Of a DNA stretch of 64,000 nucleotides, positions 8,086-17,821 are shown in pieces. The first letter of the stretch is position 1. The number at the start of each line of letters is the position of its first letter. The notes beneath the pieces were generated by a model. It ran no database searches and was not told the origin of the DNA. It saw only the letters and a program-made list of their open reading frames with translations. Source of the DNA: Clostridium ljungdahlii DSM 13528 (GTDB taxonomy: Bacteria > Bacillota > Clostridia > Clostridiales > Clostridiaceae); the NCBI RefSeq assembly GCF_000143685.1, contig NC_014328.1, forward strand, positions 3,286,001-3,350,000, read 5' to 3'. The position numbers were made by a program, and so were the translations under genes.

Positions 8086-8982
8086 TTATTTAATTGAATT
8101 TGCTATGTCAATTAGGGAATTTTCTTGTATGTTTCCATATAAAGAATATTCCACATTATTCATTATCCATGATACACTTGTTGCTTGTTCATCTTTAAAG
8201 TAATTTATATAAGCCTTACCAGCACCAATATATAAAGTTTTATCACCTTTTAATCCCGATAAACTCTTGCTTTCCTGTATTATAAAATATTTAGAATTTA
8301 AACTATACTTTATGCTTATACTTTTAACGCCTTCACAGGGAATAGATATATTTGAAAGTTCAAATCCTTCAGGAACATATGATGGCAGCAACACCTTACT
8401 TTCAAAATATTTTTCAGCATCTTTCATGCTTAAGGATTCTCCTAGAGAAGCTACTCCACTAGGTCTTACTGCACCTAAATCTCCCCCATGATTTTTATCA
8501 TCTTCTTTTTCATTTTCCTGATTAGTACTAGGAGTTTCAACATTGTAATTATTTGTATTTTGTGACAAAATATTTTTATTTTGAATTGTTGTATCCTTAT
8601 TTGAGCTTACATTCTTAGTTGAATTTTTTGCATTTGATTTATCCTGTACTATTGAATTTCCTATTTTATTAGCTTTTGATATTTCCTTTGACGTTTCATT
8701 ATCTATAGTTCCTTTATGATCATTATTTATTGATTTGTCTACATATTTTTGATCTGGTTTTACATAACTGCGTGCAATATCAGCTTTATGAGAAAAGTTG
8801 TATAACTTAAATGTAAAAATTAAAATGGCAAAAACAGCTGATGCAATTAAAACCGGTTTTAATTGCAATGACCTTCTATTACTGCATCTTTCTAGGGTCT
8901 TTCTTTTCAATTCATCTGTAACACAAATATCTTTTAGAATTTCATTTGATTCATTCCTAAAATTTTTCATATTATCTCTCAT
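8086..8982 (-). CDS. membrane-bound anti-sigma factor with DUF4367-like domain
   Basis: About 298 residues. The N-terminal 35 residues form a cytoplasmic helix-rich piece that would hold the sigma factor; a single transmembrane segment follows (VLIASAVFAILIFTF); then an Asn/Ser/Lys-rich extracellular linker of about 110 residues, and a C-terminal domain (KVLLPSYVPEGFELSNI ... ADIANSIK-like end) of the DUF4367 kind seen in clostridial anti-sigma proteins. It overlaps the end of the sigma gene, showing translational coupling. Three possible starts (8997, 8982, 8970) exist; 8982 has GGGAAG at good spacing. No zinc-binding HxxxCxxC motif is seen, so this is not a ZAS-type anti-sigma. Confidence 0.75.
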   Translation of the reverse strand: MRDNMKNFRNESNEILKDICVTDELKRKTLERCSNRRSLQLKPVLIASAVFAILIFTFKLYNFSHKADIARSYVKPDQKYVDKSINNDHKGTIDNETSKEISKANKIGNSIVQDKSNAKNSTKNVSSNKDTTIQNKNILSQNTNNYNVETPSTNQENEKEDDKNHGGDLGAVRPSGVASLGESLSMKDAEKYFESKVLLPSYVPEGFELSNISIPCEGVKSISIKYSLNSKYFIIQESKSLSGLKGDKTLYIGAGKAYINYFKDEQATSVSWIMNNVEYSLYGNIQENSLIDIANSIK

Positions 8983-9487
8983 ATTCAATCTTCCCATCTA
9001 TATTGGATTTCAATACTGTCCTTGCTCTAAAAAGCCGGCTGCGCACAGTACCTTCTGGTATTTTCAGTACCTTACTTATGTCCCTTGTAGATAGCTCTTC
9101 ATAATAGTAAAGAATTATAATTTCCTTATATTTGCGCGGCATATCCATAACCTGTTTTAATAATTCTTCATGTTGAATTTTATTTATAACTTTATCATCT
9201 ACATTTTCACAAATATCTACAAAAGAATTATCATACACATCCTTTGACAGAATAACTTTCTTGAACCATGAAATTCTTAGTACATCCCTGCAAGTATTTA
9301 TTGTAATAGTCATAATCCAGTTTTTTTCGCTGCTGCTTTTTTTGAGCTTACTAAAATTTTTATACACTTTTATAAAAACCTCTTGAAAAACATCTTCAGC
9401 CAAATACTTGTCCTTTAAATACAGATAGGCCATTCTAAGTACGTCATTTCCATAGCTGTTCATTAACTCTTCTATTTTCTCATCCAT
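8972..9487 (-). CDS. ECF-type RNA polymerase sigma factor
   Basis: A 171-residue group-4 sigma-70 factor. Region 2 covers residues 1-75 (ELMNSYGNDVLRMAYLYLKDKYLAEDVFQEVFIKVYKN, with the W of EKNWIMTITINTCRD), and region 4 covers 105-165 (MPRKYKEIIILYYYEELSTRDISKVLKIPEGTVRSRLFRAR). It forms a unit with the membrane anti-sigma that overlaps its 3' end and the secreted PrcB/Ig protein behind that. Such units respond to envelope stress, and autoregulation is likely; the signal is not evident from sequence. Confidence 0.9.
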   Translation of the reverse strand: MDEKIEELMNSYGNDVLRMAYLYLKDKYLAEDVFQEVFIKVYKNFSKLKKSSSEKNWIMTITINTCRDVLRISWFKKVILSKDVYDNSFVDICENVDDKVINKIQHEELLKQVMDMPRKYKEIIILYYYEELSTRDISKVLKIPEGTVRSRLFRARTVLKSNIDGKIEYER

Positions 9488-9756
9488 ATATCAATAACAT
9501 CTCTTCCAAGACATTTCCTCCTGCTACACAATTTTTAAAAATTAAAATTAAGTATACTTAATTTTACCATCAAAATCCCTTTCATATTATATGACGTATA
9601 AAGTTTTAATTTGGCTTCATAAATTTGAGAATTAAAGAATGAGCATATATCAGTAATATTCTACTGTATTAATGGTCATTTTTATTGTTTCAAAATTTAG
9701 AATATGCTATTATATACTTATATTACCATAATATAGCAAATAAGGGGACTTAGAAT

Positions 9757-10791
9757 ATGTACAAAAAAGGTATAAAAAAGCTTGGTATTGTAATGTTTCT
9801 ATCTTTCATTTTAAATATAGCATTTGCCTACAATTCTGTTAAAGCATATTATGAACCGCCAATATCAAGAATAAGCGGCAATAATAGATATGGAACAGCT
9901 GCTAGAGTTGCTACAATAAATTGGACAACTTCAGAAAATGTTGTATTAGTATCAGGTGAAGGATATGCCGATGCAGTAAGTGCTTCATCATTAGCTAAGA
10001 AATTAGATGCACCTATACTTTTAACTTCATCAAATGCACTCAGCCCAGAAGCTGAATATGCACTAAACCTATTAAGAATAAAAAATATATATGTTATTGG
10101 AGGAAATGCTTCTATTTCGCAGAACATAAGAGATACTCTTAAATCCAAATATACCTTGACAGAGTTAGAAGGATCAAACAGGTATGAAACTAATATAGCA
10201 GTAGCCAAATATCTAGTTAAATTAGGAGTTAGTGCAAGCAACATTATAGTAGCTAGTGGAGAAGGATTTGCAGATGCTCTTTCTGTATCATCAGTAGCTG
10301 CAGCAAAAGGACAGATTTTGTTACTAGCAAACAATAACAAAAATTCAATTCAATCATCAATTAACTTTGCAAAAATCAACTGCTCTAAGGCTGTAATTGT
10401 TGGAACTAGAGATGTTATAAGTGACTCAATAAAGAACACTTTTGGGGCAAACGCTACTAGAGTAAATGGTGGAGCGAATAGATTTGATACTAACTTAGCT
10501 GTATTAAAAACATTCAAGAGTGACTTAAAAAATGATAATTTGTATGTAGCAAATGCAAGTGCAGCCATACCGGATAACCTTTACGCAGACGCATTAGTTG
10601 CTTCCGCATTAGCTGGAAAATATAGTGCACCATTAGTATTAGTTGACAAAGATGGTACAGATGCAACAAACAATGCTATGTACTATATTAAAGATACAGT
10701 TTCCCAAAATACTCATGTGCAAATAATTGGAGGACTTTCTGTTATTCCAGATTCTATATTTGATAATATATATTTTCCATTAAGCATATAG
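9757..10791 (+). CDS. cell-wall-binding repeat 2 (CWB2) surface protein
   Basis: A 344-residue exported protein made almost only of a signal peptide (residues 1-30) and three CWB2 repeats (PF04122). Each repeat shows the signature RxxGxxRYxTA / GEGYADALSxSSLA / IYVIGGxxSIS: repeat 1 begins at SRISGNNRYGTAA, repeat 2 at ELEGSNRYETNIA, repeat 3 at RVNGGANRFDTNLA. In clostridia such triple modules fold as a trimer of Rossmann-like units and bind an anionic cell-wall polymer. No effector domain is attached, so this is either a minimal S-layer-like protein or a wall-anchored structural protein. It is monocistronic with a terminator at 10852-10893. Confidence 0.9.
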   Translation: MYKKGIKKLGIVMFLSFILNIAFAYNSVKAYYEPPISRISGNNRYGTAARVATINWTTSENVVLVSGEGYADAVSASSLAKKLDAPILLTSSNALSPEAEYALNLLRIKNIYVIGGNASISQNIRDTLKSKYTLTELEGSNRYETNIAVAKYLVKLGVSASNIIVASGEGFADALSVSSVAAAKGQILLLANNNKNSIQSSINFAKINCSKAVIVGTRDVISDSIKNTFGANATRVNGGANRFDTNLAVLKTFKSDLKNDNLYVANASAAIPDNLYADALVASALAGKYSAPLVLVDKDGTDATNNAMYYIKDTVSQNTHVQIIGGLSVIPDSIFDNIYFPLSI

Positions 10792-10851
10792 GTTTCAAAA
10801 GGGGTTGTTGCAATAACAATTACCGGCTGTTTAAAAACATGTATACGTATT

Positions 10852-10893
10852 AAAATAGCTGACATACTAATTGATTAGTATGTCAGCTATTTT
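10852..10893. terminator. bidirectional terminator between CWB2 and ade genes
   Basis: Perfect 19-bp stem (10852-10870 with 10875-10893) and a 4-nt loop, TTGA. The stem ends with AAAA/TTTT on both sides, and the ade stop codon (10892-10894) overlaps its end, so it ends both converging transcripts. Confidence 0.85.
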
Positions 10894-12679
10894 ATAATTT
10901 ACTCCTATTCTTCTCATTATCTCTAATTTCTGTAGAAATTATTTCATGTTTAAGTACGTCAATGAGCCCAATGTCCGTAAGTCCAAGCTCCGGCACAGTA
11001 GGCAAGGAAATAAACGACAATGTCATAAAAGGTGCAGCTAAAGTGCAGCCTATCTCATGTGTAAGATTATTTAAACTAGTAATTTCCTCTATAACAGAAT
11101 CTGCATCATGGTCACTCATAAGCCCACCAATAGGTAAAAGCATCTTTCCAATGACTTTGCCCTGCTTTACTAATACAAAACCTCCCTGTATATCCTTAAT
11201 TTCATTAACTGCTATAGACATATTATAATCATCAGTTCCAACACAAACTATATTGTGGTGATCATGGGATACAGAAGAAGCCAGTGCGCCATCTTTAATA
11301 TTAAATCCCTTTACAAATCCAATTCCAACTCCACCTGTTTTTCCGTATCTTTCAACTACTGCAAGTTTTAAAATGTCCTCTTCTACATCATTTTGAATTA
11401 GTCCTCCCTTTACCGGAAGTTTTACTTTTATCCACTTGTTTATTATCTGATCTTTAATAAGTTCTATGACATTTACAAAGGTTGTATCATTACATTTGGA
11501 GTTTATCTTAAAAGATTCTGGTGTTATTGGAGTTTTAAATTTTACAGTATTTTTTATCCAGCTGGGATATTCTGAACTTACTTTATTTGAAATTAAATTT
11601 TCCTGCTCAGCTACAAGCTTGCCTTCAAAAAACACCATAGATGGCTGTATATTTTCTAAACTTTTTACTATAAGAATGTCCGCCTTTCTTCCTGGAGTAA
11701 TGCTTCCTATTTCATCTTCTACTCTAAAATGCTTTGCTGCATTTATAGTTGCCATCTGAATTGCATTTATAGGAGAAACCCCAAGAGAAATGGCCTTGTT
11801 CACATTATAATTTATGTGTCCTTCATTTTTTATATCACTGGCATGTTTATCATCTGTACAAAACATAAGATGTTCAAAAGAAAGTTTCTTATCTACAACT
11901 CCCTTTATGAGCTTTTCTACATTTCTCTCAGAACTTCCTTCTCTTATAAATACATCCATACCAAGTCTTATTCTCTCAAGAAGCTCTTCAAAAGATACAC
12001 ATTCATGATCATCACTCATACCAGAAGCAGCATAAACATTAAGATCTCTTCCTGTTATTCCAATAGCATGCCCATTAATTATTTTTCTTCTACTAAGCGA
12101 AGCCTCAATTTTCTTTAAATATTCTTCTTTTTTAAACAGTATTTTTGAAGGGTCAAGTTCCCCTAAGCTCAATGTCTCGTCCCAACTAAGTGCCTCTATA
12201 ACTTCTTCTAATTCCACTACCCCTCCTGTAGTTTCAAGGCCCGGAGCTGTAGGTACTCTTGATGGGATTTCAATATAAGTTCTATAAGGTAGTTTTTCTA
12301 TAGAATCAAGCAGAGCTTTTATTCCATCTATTCCACATACATTTGCAATTTCCATAAGATCTGCACAAAGAGTTGTAGTACCTTTAGGTACTATTACATC
12401 TGAAAGTGCTTCAGGAGAAAGCAATGTAGTTTCAATATGCAAATGAGAATCAATAAATCCTGGAATAGCATATTTTCCACTGCAATCTATAGATTTTTCA
12501 GCTTCAAGCTTAACATCAGGATCAATGCACACAACCCTGCCATCTTTTATATAGATGTTTGTACCATATATTTCTTCAGAATAGACATTTACGAGATTAA
12601 CATTTGAAAGTTTTAAATCACAGGATACTTCACCTAGTCCACATTCTATAAGTTTTTTTATTTCCAAATAGCTTTTCAA
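10892..12679 (-). CDS. ade: adenine deaminase
   Basis: Converts adenine to hypoxanthine and ammonia. The 595-residue length and order fit bacterial Ade: an amidohydrolase fold with the metal motif GFIDSHLHIETT near residue 75-86, CADLMEIANVCG, the NGHAIG motif, and FCTDDKH; the C-terminal third (GGVGIGFVKGF, ASSVSHDHHNIVCVG, GGFVLV) is the Ade-specific domain. The start is TTG 12679, overlapping the end of the preceding deaminase gene (stop 12676-12678), with GGGG upstream. It is the last gene of the long purine operon, delivering hypoxanthine to the xanthine dehydrogenase encoded upstream. Confidence 0.95.
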   Translation of the reverse strand: MKSYLEIKKLIECGLGEVSCDLKLSNVNLVNVYSEEIYGTNIYIKDGRVVCIDPDVKLEAEKSIDCSGKYAIPGFIDSHLHIETTLLSPEALSDVIVPKGTTTLCADLMEIANVCGIDGIKALLDSIEKLPYRTYIEIPSRVPTAPGLETTGGVVELEEVIEALSWDETLSLGELDPSKILFKKEEYLKKIEASLSRRKIINGHAIGITGRDLNVYAASGMSDDHECVSFEELLERIRLGMDVFIREGSSERNVEKLIKGVVDKKLSFEHLMFCTDDKHASDIKNEGHINYNVNKAISLGVSPINAIQMATINAAKHFRVEDEIGSITPGRKADILIVKSLENIQPSMVFFEGKLVAEQENLISNKVSSEYPSWIKNTVKFKTPITPESFKINSKCNDTTFVNVIELIKDQIINKWIKVKLPVKGGLIQNDVEEDILKLAVVERYGKTGGVGIGFVKGFNIKDGALASSVSHDHHNIVCVGTDDYNMSIAVNEIKDIQGGFVLVKQGKVIGKMLLPIGGLMSDHDADSVIEEITSLNNLTHEIGCTLAAPFMTLSFISLPTVPELGLTDIGLIDVLKHEIISTEIRDNEKNRSKL

Positions 12680-13167
12680 TCACTTTTCCCCCAGTACCCC
12701 TCATGAGTTTTTAATATTTCATCTTTTAATTCATTAAAAGGCCCTATTACAGTAATGTCTTTCTGTCCTTTCTTAAACACTTCCCTACAAGAGAGGTCAA
12801 AAGTTGGATTTTGCTTGTCATTTCCCGTTTGATTTAGAAGTTCTTTTTCAGTAAGTCCATATACAACTGTCCTTACATTGCCCCAGTAAATGGCACCAGA
12901 ACACATGACACATGGTTCAAAAGTAGTATATAGTGTACACTCTGCTAAAAATTCTTTAGAATATTTTTGAGATGCCCTCCTCATAAGGGAAGCCTCAGCA
13001 TGTCCCGTACAATCTCCTGTGCTTATCTCTATATTTTCCTGTTCTAAAAGTATATTACCATCCTTATCTACAAGCAGTGCTCCAAATGGAGTATTTCCAT
13101 GTTCTCTTGAATTTTTAGCAATTTCATTTGCCCTTCTTAAATAATATAGGTGATCCTTTTTACTCAT
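12676..13167 (-). CDS. nucleoside/guanine deaminase of the CDA fold
   Basis: A 163-residue zinc deaminase. The catalytic zinc motif HAEASLMRRA and the PCVMCSGAIYW motif are intact. The length, the SREHGNTPFGALLVDKDG start and the C-terminal end (HEGYWGKSD) are closer to guanine deaminase GuaD than to tRNA adenosine deaminase TadA. In this operon, between adenine deaminase and xanthine dehydrogenase, conversion of guanine to xanthine is the sensible role (inference). It overlaps XdhB by 8 nt, so it is translationally coupled. Confidence 0.8.
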   Translation of the reverse strand: MSKKDHLYYLRRANEIAKNSREHGNTPFGALLVDKDGNILLEQENIEISTGDCTGHAEASLMRRASQKYSKEFLAECTLYTTFEPCVMCSGAIYWGNVRTVVYGLTEKELLNQTGNDKQNPTFDLSCREVFKKGQKDITVIGPFNELKDEILKTHEGYWGKSD

Positions 13168-13993
13168 TACACTTTTCCTCTACTTTCTTCATAAAATCTT
13201 TAAGCAAATTTATTGAAACTTTTTTTCTATAAGCAGCTGTGGATCTCTGATCATCTATTGGAGTTATTGAACTTTCATAAAGTTCTAATGCCTTATCTAA
13301 ATTCAATTTTTTAATTTTCTCTTCACCTTTTTTTACTCTAACAACTGTAGGCCCTACAGATCCAAACGCAATGCACACATCATCAACTTTCCCCGCAGAG
13401 ACACTGGCGAATGCAGCAAAGGAGAGCTTAGAAATAGCTGCTGCTTTACGTGTTCCTACCTTTTTATAGTAAAATAAATTATGCTCATTTGCTGGAATTT
13501 TAATACAGGTAAGAAGTTCATCCTTTTTTAAAGAAGTTTTCCCCGGTCCAACTATAAAATCCTCTATAGGCATAGTTCTCTTTTCGGTTTTACTTTCTAT
13601 TATAAGTTGTGCCTCTAGGGCATAAAGTAGTGGAAGCATATCCGCTGCAGGAGATGCATTACATATGTTTCCCCCCAGTGTTCCAACATTTCTGATGGCA
13701 GGTGTGGCTATGCCATCTATTACAGTTCTAAAGCTATCTGGTATCAGTTCACTTTCACAAACTTCACTATAGGTACATGCTGCTCCAATATATATATAGT
13801 CCTCATCTCTTTCAATATTCTTCAGTTTTTTTACTTCATTTATAAAAACTACATTACTTTTAAAATCAGGCAGCAAGCCCGGTTCCATTCTCTTCTTTAT
13901 CATAGCATCAGTACCACCAGCCACTACAATTGCATCTACTTTATTTAGTATATCTAACGCGTCCTTAATATTTACTGGTTTAAAGCTTTCCAC
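13160..13993 (-). CDS. xdhB: xanthine dehydrogenase FAD subunit
   Basis: The 277-residue FAD-binding subunit of a three-subunit molybdenum hydroxylase; it passes electrons from the 2Fe-2S clusters to NAD+ or another acceptor. Flavin motifs are VVAGGTDAMI near residue 23 and TPAIRNVGTLGGNICNASPAADMLP near 95-118; the C-terminal CODH-type domain begins near residue 170 (SKLSFAAFASVS). The start is GTG 13993 with GAGGTGAG upstream, inside the end of xdhC. Subunit naming follows the common A (molybdopterin), B (FAD), C (2Fe-2S) order. Confidence 0.9.
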   Translation of the reverse strand: MESFKPVNIKDALDILNKVDAIVVAGGTDAMIKKRMEPGLLPDFKSNVVFINEVKKLKNIERDEDYIYIGAACTYSEVCESELIPDSFRTVIDGIATPAIRNVGTLGGNICNASPAADMLPLLYALEAQLIIESKTEKRTMPIEDFIVGPGKTSLKKDELLTCIKIPANEHNLFYYKKVGTRKAAAISKLSFAAFASVSAGKVDDVCIAFGSVGPTVVRVKKGEEKIKKLNLDKALELYESSITPIDDQRSTAAYRKKVSINLLKDFMKKVEEKCNE

Positions 13994-14457
13994 AACTTCT
14001 CACCTCTTTCACTAGCTAATTTTATGGCATCAATTATCATATTATACCCTGTACATCTGCATATGTTTCCTGAAATTCCACGTCTTATATCCTCTTCTTT
14101 TGGTTTTGGATTTCCAATAAGAAGAACATAAGATGCCATTATCATAGCAGGTATACAAAAACCACATTGAACTGCACCTGCTTCCTTAAAACACTGATCA
14201 AGTACTTCAAATTCTTTTGTATTTCTCAACCCTTCAATAGTTAAGACCTTGCTTCCCATTACATTTGCCAGTGGAAAGCAGCAGGAATTAACCAATTTTC
14301 CATCTATTATAACAGCACAGGCCCCACATTCTCCCTGTCCACAGCCTTCTTTTACTCCAGTTAACTTAAAGTCTTCTCTTAAAACATCTAAAAGTCTCTT
14401 AACACCTGAAGCTTCAATTTCTACATCTTCATTATTTAAATTAAAGTTTACCTTCAT
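13972..14457 (-). CDS. xdhC: xanthine dehydrogenase 2Fe-2S subunit
   Basis: A 161-residue iron-sulfur subunit with both clusters of the family: the plant-type ferredoxin site (GCGQGECGACAV and the Cys of LVNSCCFP) and the second helical-domain site (QCGFCIPAMIM and ICRCTGYN). It joins XdhA and XdhB as the electron conduit. It overlaps xdhA upstream by 17 nt and xdhB downstream by 22 nt, a tight translational unit. Confidence 0.9.
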   Translation of the reverse strand: MKVNFNLNNEDVEIEASGVKRLLDVLREDFKLTGVKEGCGQGECGACAVIIDGKLVNSCCFPLANVMGSKVLTIEGLRNTKEFEVLDQCFKEAGAVQCGFCIPAMIMASYVLLIGNPKPKEEDIRRGISGNICRCTGYNMIIDAIKLASERGEKLWKALNQ

Positions 14458-16543
14458 TGTCCATTACCTCCATTATAGATTCCGGTGTTACAGGAATTTG
14501 ATTTAGATGCCTTTTAAGTGCATTCTCTACTGCAATGGCATAAGCAGGAGCTGCTCCATCAATAGTCAGTTCTCCCACACTTTTTCCACCAAAAGGTCCG
14601 TTATAATAGGGGCTATTTACAAGTTCTCTATGTATTCTTGGGAAATCTACAGCTGTTGGTATAATATAATCTGTAAAAGTTGATTGTTCCAGTTTTCCCT
14701 GTTTAGGCTTTAGAACCTCCATAGAAGCATATCCTAGTCCCTGAGTTACACCCCCATCTATTTGCCCTTTAACAATATTATCATCAATGGCATTTCCTAC
14801 ATCATAAGCAGTCCATATACCTTTAACTAAAACTTCATAAGTTAGTGGATCTATTTCCACTTCTACTACATTTGCACCCCAGGCACTGGTATTATATGCG
14901 TCTCCTTCAAATTTATTTTCATCCCACAGAATTTCCTCAGGATGTTTGTAATTAGCTGCAATTTCAAATTCATCCTTCTCATCCCACTTATCTTTAATTT
15001 TCTGGCATGCTTCTTCAATAAGTTTTCCAACTATCAATATACTTCTTGAAGCTACAGTAGGCCCGGAATTAGGTACCCTATCCGTATCTGGTTTATTATA
15101 TATAATTCTATCTATCGGTATTCCTATTGTCTCTGCCGCTATTTTTCTTAAAGTAGTACCTAAGCCCTGTCCCATTTCTACATTAGATACTAATATTTCC
15201 ACAGTGTCATTCTTGTTTTTTCTCACTTTCAGCTTTGTCTTTATAATGTCTCTTTCTCCTTTTCCAGTAAATCCACCACCGTGGAAAAATACAGACATAC
15301 CGATTCCTTTCAATTTATTTTCTGACATGTATTCTTTATATTTTCTATTATAATCAGACATTTCTTCTACTTTATCCGTAAGCTTATCAACTACTACATC
15401 TTCCCTATAAGTTCCTCCTGTAGAAGTCTTACTTCCCTTTTTTACGTAATTAATTTTTCTAAACTCAACTGGATTTATTTTAAGCTTATTTGCCATATAC
15501 TCTACAAACATTTCCACTGCAAATGTAGATTGAGGTGCTCCAAATCCTCTAAATGCTCCACTAACTAATTTATTTGTCTTAAGTACAGATCCCTTCGTTT
15601 TTACATTTGCCACATCATATACTCCACATATTCCAAAAATTGCCCTTTGAAGCACTACATTTGAGAGTCCAGAGTAGGCACCACCGTCTAATCTAACATA
15701 TGCATCCATTCCTATTATTCTATAATTTTCATCTATATAACCTTTTAGCTTAATTTTTGATGGATGTCTTTTAGTACTTGATTTTATATCTTCATTCCTC
15801 TCAAAGACAAGCTTCACTGTTTTTTTAATTTTATAGGATGCAACTGCAACTTGACATCCTAAAAGAGATGGAAACTCTTCTTTTCCCCCAAATCCTCCCC
15901 CTGTAGTTGCCTGTTTTACCTGAACCTTATCGTAGTCAAAATCAAGTGCCTGTACAATTGCATCTTTTATATAATAGGGACACTGCATAGATCCCTCTAC
16001 TGTAATCTTTCCATCATGATAAGTTCCTACAATTCCCTGTGGCTCCATATATGCATGTTCCTGGTATCCCGTACTATATTCATTTTCAAAAACATATTTA
16101 GCATCTCTAACTGCAGCTTCTATGTCTCCCTTTGAATACTTGTACTCTACAAATGTATCATTTTTTTCTTCAGCATCATCCATAGTTAAAGTTGAAGGTA
16201 AATCCTCATACTCTACTTCTGTTCTTAAAATAATATCTACTACTTTTTTCTTTTCAGGTCCTACAACGAGAAGTATTCCCTCTCCAATATAATTTACCTC
16301 ATCTTCAACAAAAATTGGCCAATCTCCAATTTTACCTGGTACATCGTTTTTATCCACAATAAAATATCCTTCAGGAATCTCCGGGAATTTTATAGATAAT
16401 ATTTTAGCTCTTGCTCTAGTAGATCGAAGCGTTTTTGCATATAAAACATCTTTATATACTATATCGGAGATATATTTAGCTTTTCCCGATATCTTTTCTT
16501 CTGCATCAAATCTAATTATAGAATCACTTATATTGTTTTCCAT
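14441..16543 (-). CDS. xdhA: xanthine dehydrogenase molybdopterin-binding subunit
   Basis: The 700-residue catalytic subunit hydroxylating hypoxanthine/xanthine at a molybdenum centre. Visible family motifs: the N-terminal hammerhead domain (ISGKAKYISDI), GGGFGGKEEFPS, SGAFRGFGAPQ, EMGQGLGTTLRK, and the C-terminal GGKSVGELTIDGAAPA containing the essential glutamate. It is somewhat shorter than the usual 750-780 residues. In related clostridia such enzymes can carry a labile selenium cofactor, and the YgeY homologue next door is selenium-metabolism-linked by family name, so a selenium-dependent purine hydroxylase is plausible but not shown here. It is the first of the xdhACB overlapping set. 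Confidence 0.9.
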   Translation of the reverse strand: MENNISDSIIRFDAEEKISGKAKYISDIVYKDVLYAKTLRSTRARAKILSIKFPEIPEGYFIVDKNDVPGKIGDWPIFVEDEVNYIGEGILLVVGPEKKKVVDIILRTEVEYEDLPSTLTMDDAEEKNDTFVEYKYSKGDIEAAVRDAKYVFENEYSTGYQEHAYMEPQGIVGTYHDGKITVEGSMQCPYYIKDAIVQALDFDYDKVQVKQATTGGGFGGKEEFPSLLGCQVAVASYKIKKTVKLVFERNEDIKSSTKRHPSKIKLKGYIDENYRIIGMDAYVRLDGGAYSGLSNVVLQRAIFGICGVYDVANVKTKGSVLKTNKLVSGAFRGFGAPQSTFAVEMFVEYMANKLKINPVEFRKINYVKKGSKTSTGGTYREDVVVDKLTDKVEEMSDYNRKYKEYMSENKLKGIGMSVFFHGGGFTGKGERDIIKTKLKVRKNKNDTVEILVSNVEMGQGLGTTLRKIAAETIGIPIDRIIYNKPDTDRVPNSGPTVASRSILIVGKLIEEACQKIKDKWDEKDEFEIAANYKHPEEILWDENKFEGDAYNTSAWGANVVEVEIDPLTYEVLVKGIWTAYDVGNAIDDNIVKGQIDGGVTQGLGYASMEVLKPKQGKLEQSTFTDYIIPTAVDFPRIHRELVNSPYYNGPFGGKSVGELTIDGAAPAYAIAVENALKRHLNQIPVTPESIMEVMDNEGKL

Positions 16544-16618
16544 AATAAATATCCCCTTTCTAGAAATCTGCCCTAATTTACACTTTGTAGCACAAAGACC
16601 TCATCTAAAATCTACAAC

Positions 16619-17803
16619 TTAGGAAAGCACTGCTTTAAGAATTGAATAATACCCTTCTACAGCTTTTTCAAATTGTGATATTTCAATATATTCATTTACT
16701 GTATGTGCTAAATTTTCCTTTGAAGGTCCAAAACCTATAGCCTTTATTCCTGCTTCCCCTGCATAATGGCTTCCATTTGTACAAAAAGAATAGTGAGTTA
16801 TTTCAGGATTAATTCCAGCTTTTACTAAACCATCATAAGACTTTTTAACAAATTCATCTTTTCTATCATAAAGCCATGCAGGAAAGAATCTTTCCCCTTC
16901 TATTTCCACACCTGTATAACACATCTCTTTCCCCCTTGAAAAACTTACTTTAGCTTTAAAATTTTCATCTTGTTTTTCAAGTTCTGTAATAATATTCTGT
17001 ATAGGCTTAAGTACACTTTTCCTAGTTTCTCCTACAAGAAGCCTTCTATCAAATGTTGCTCTACAGTAATCAGGAACTACAGATGCCCCTGGATATGGTG
17101 AAGATTTTATATCTGTAAGTTCAAGTATTCCATCGCCGAGAAAATCATGGCTGCTGAGTTTTAACTTTCTTATAGCCTCTATAAGCTTGTTCATCTTATA
17201 TACTGCATTTATTCCCTTTTCAGGATTAGCTGAGTGAGCAGACTTTCCAAAGGTTTCAACTAAAATTTCAGCTCTTCCCCTCTGTCCTATCTTTAAATTG
17301 CAGTTTGATGCTTCTCCAATTACCACATAATCAGGATTTACTTTAGCGCTTATTTTTCTAGAGGCAACTCCTTCAAAACACTCTTCATGTACAACTCCTG
17401 CTACATATATGTCACCTTTAAACTTCTTCTTAACATCCTTAGCAAAATAAGAAACTCCACATATCATGGCACACAGGGCGCCTTTCATATCTGATGTTCC
17501 CCTTCCGTACATTTTGCCATCATGAATTTGGGCAGCAAAAGGAGGGTATGTCCACTCACTCTCATCCACTACAGGTACAGTATCCATATGTCCATCAAAC
17601 AATATGGACTTTCCCTTTTCTTTACCTTTTATATGGCCTATTATATTACCATAATCATCTATAAAAAAGTCGTCAAAACCCATATTATTAAATGCGACTT
17701 TTATAACATTTGCCACATTTTCTTCTTGTCCAGAATAACTTCTAGTTCTTATAAGCTTTTTGCACAATTCAATTACTTCACTTTTTCTTTCCTCAGATAA
17801 CAT
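16619..17803 (-). CDS. ygeY: YgeY-type M20 metallohydrolase
   Basis: A 394-residue M20 peptidase/deacylase-family enzyme of the YgeY group. Metal and catalytic motifs: ILFDGHMDTVPVVDESEW near residue 70, GRGTSDMKGALCAMI near 100, and HEECFEGVA near 135; the dimerisation domain is around GQRGRAEILVETFGKSAHSANPEKG. YgeY genes accompany xanthine dehydrogenases and are part of anaerobic purine-degradation clusters in gut bacteria and E. coli, where they act on ring-opened purine intermediates. The classic partners ygeX and ygeW are not in this window. It lies 75 bp upstream of xdhA in the operon. Confidence 0.85.
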   Translation of the reverse strand: MLSEERKSEVIELCKKLIRTRSYSGQEENVANVIKVAFNNMGFDDFFIDDYGNIIGHIKGKEKGKSILFDGHMDTVPVVDESEWTYPPFAAQIHDGKMYGRGTSDMKGALCAMICGVSYFAKDVKKKFKGDIYVAGVVHEECFEGVASRKISAKVNPDYVVIGEASNCNLKIGQRGRAEILVETFGKSAHSANPEKGINAVYKMNKLIEAIRKLKLSSHDFLGDGILELTDIKSSPYPGASVVPDYCRATFDRRLLVGETRKSVLKPIQNIITELEKQDENFKAKVSFSRGKEMCYTGVEIEGERFFPAWLYDRKDEFVKKSYDGLVKAGINPEITHYSFCTNGSHYAGEAGIKAIGFGPSKENLAHTVNEYIEISQFEKAVEGYYSILKAVLS

Positions 17804-17821
17804 CTTTATGCCCCCTAAATA

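Noticed and set aside
9849..10340. 163-codon frame antisense to the CWB2 gene
   Set aside because: It is the mirror of the repeat-rich CWB2 coding sequence and has no start signal.
11729..12118. 129-codon plus-strand frame inside ade
   Set aside because: Antisense to strongly conserved adenine-deaminase motifs; amino-acid make-up (many I, Y, S, K) is typical of shadow frames.
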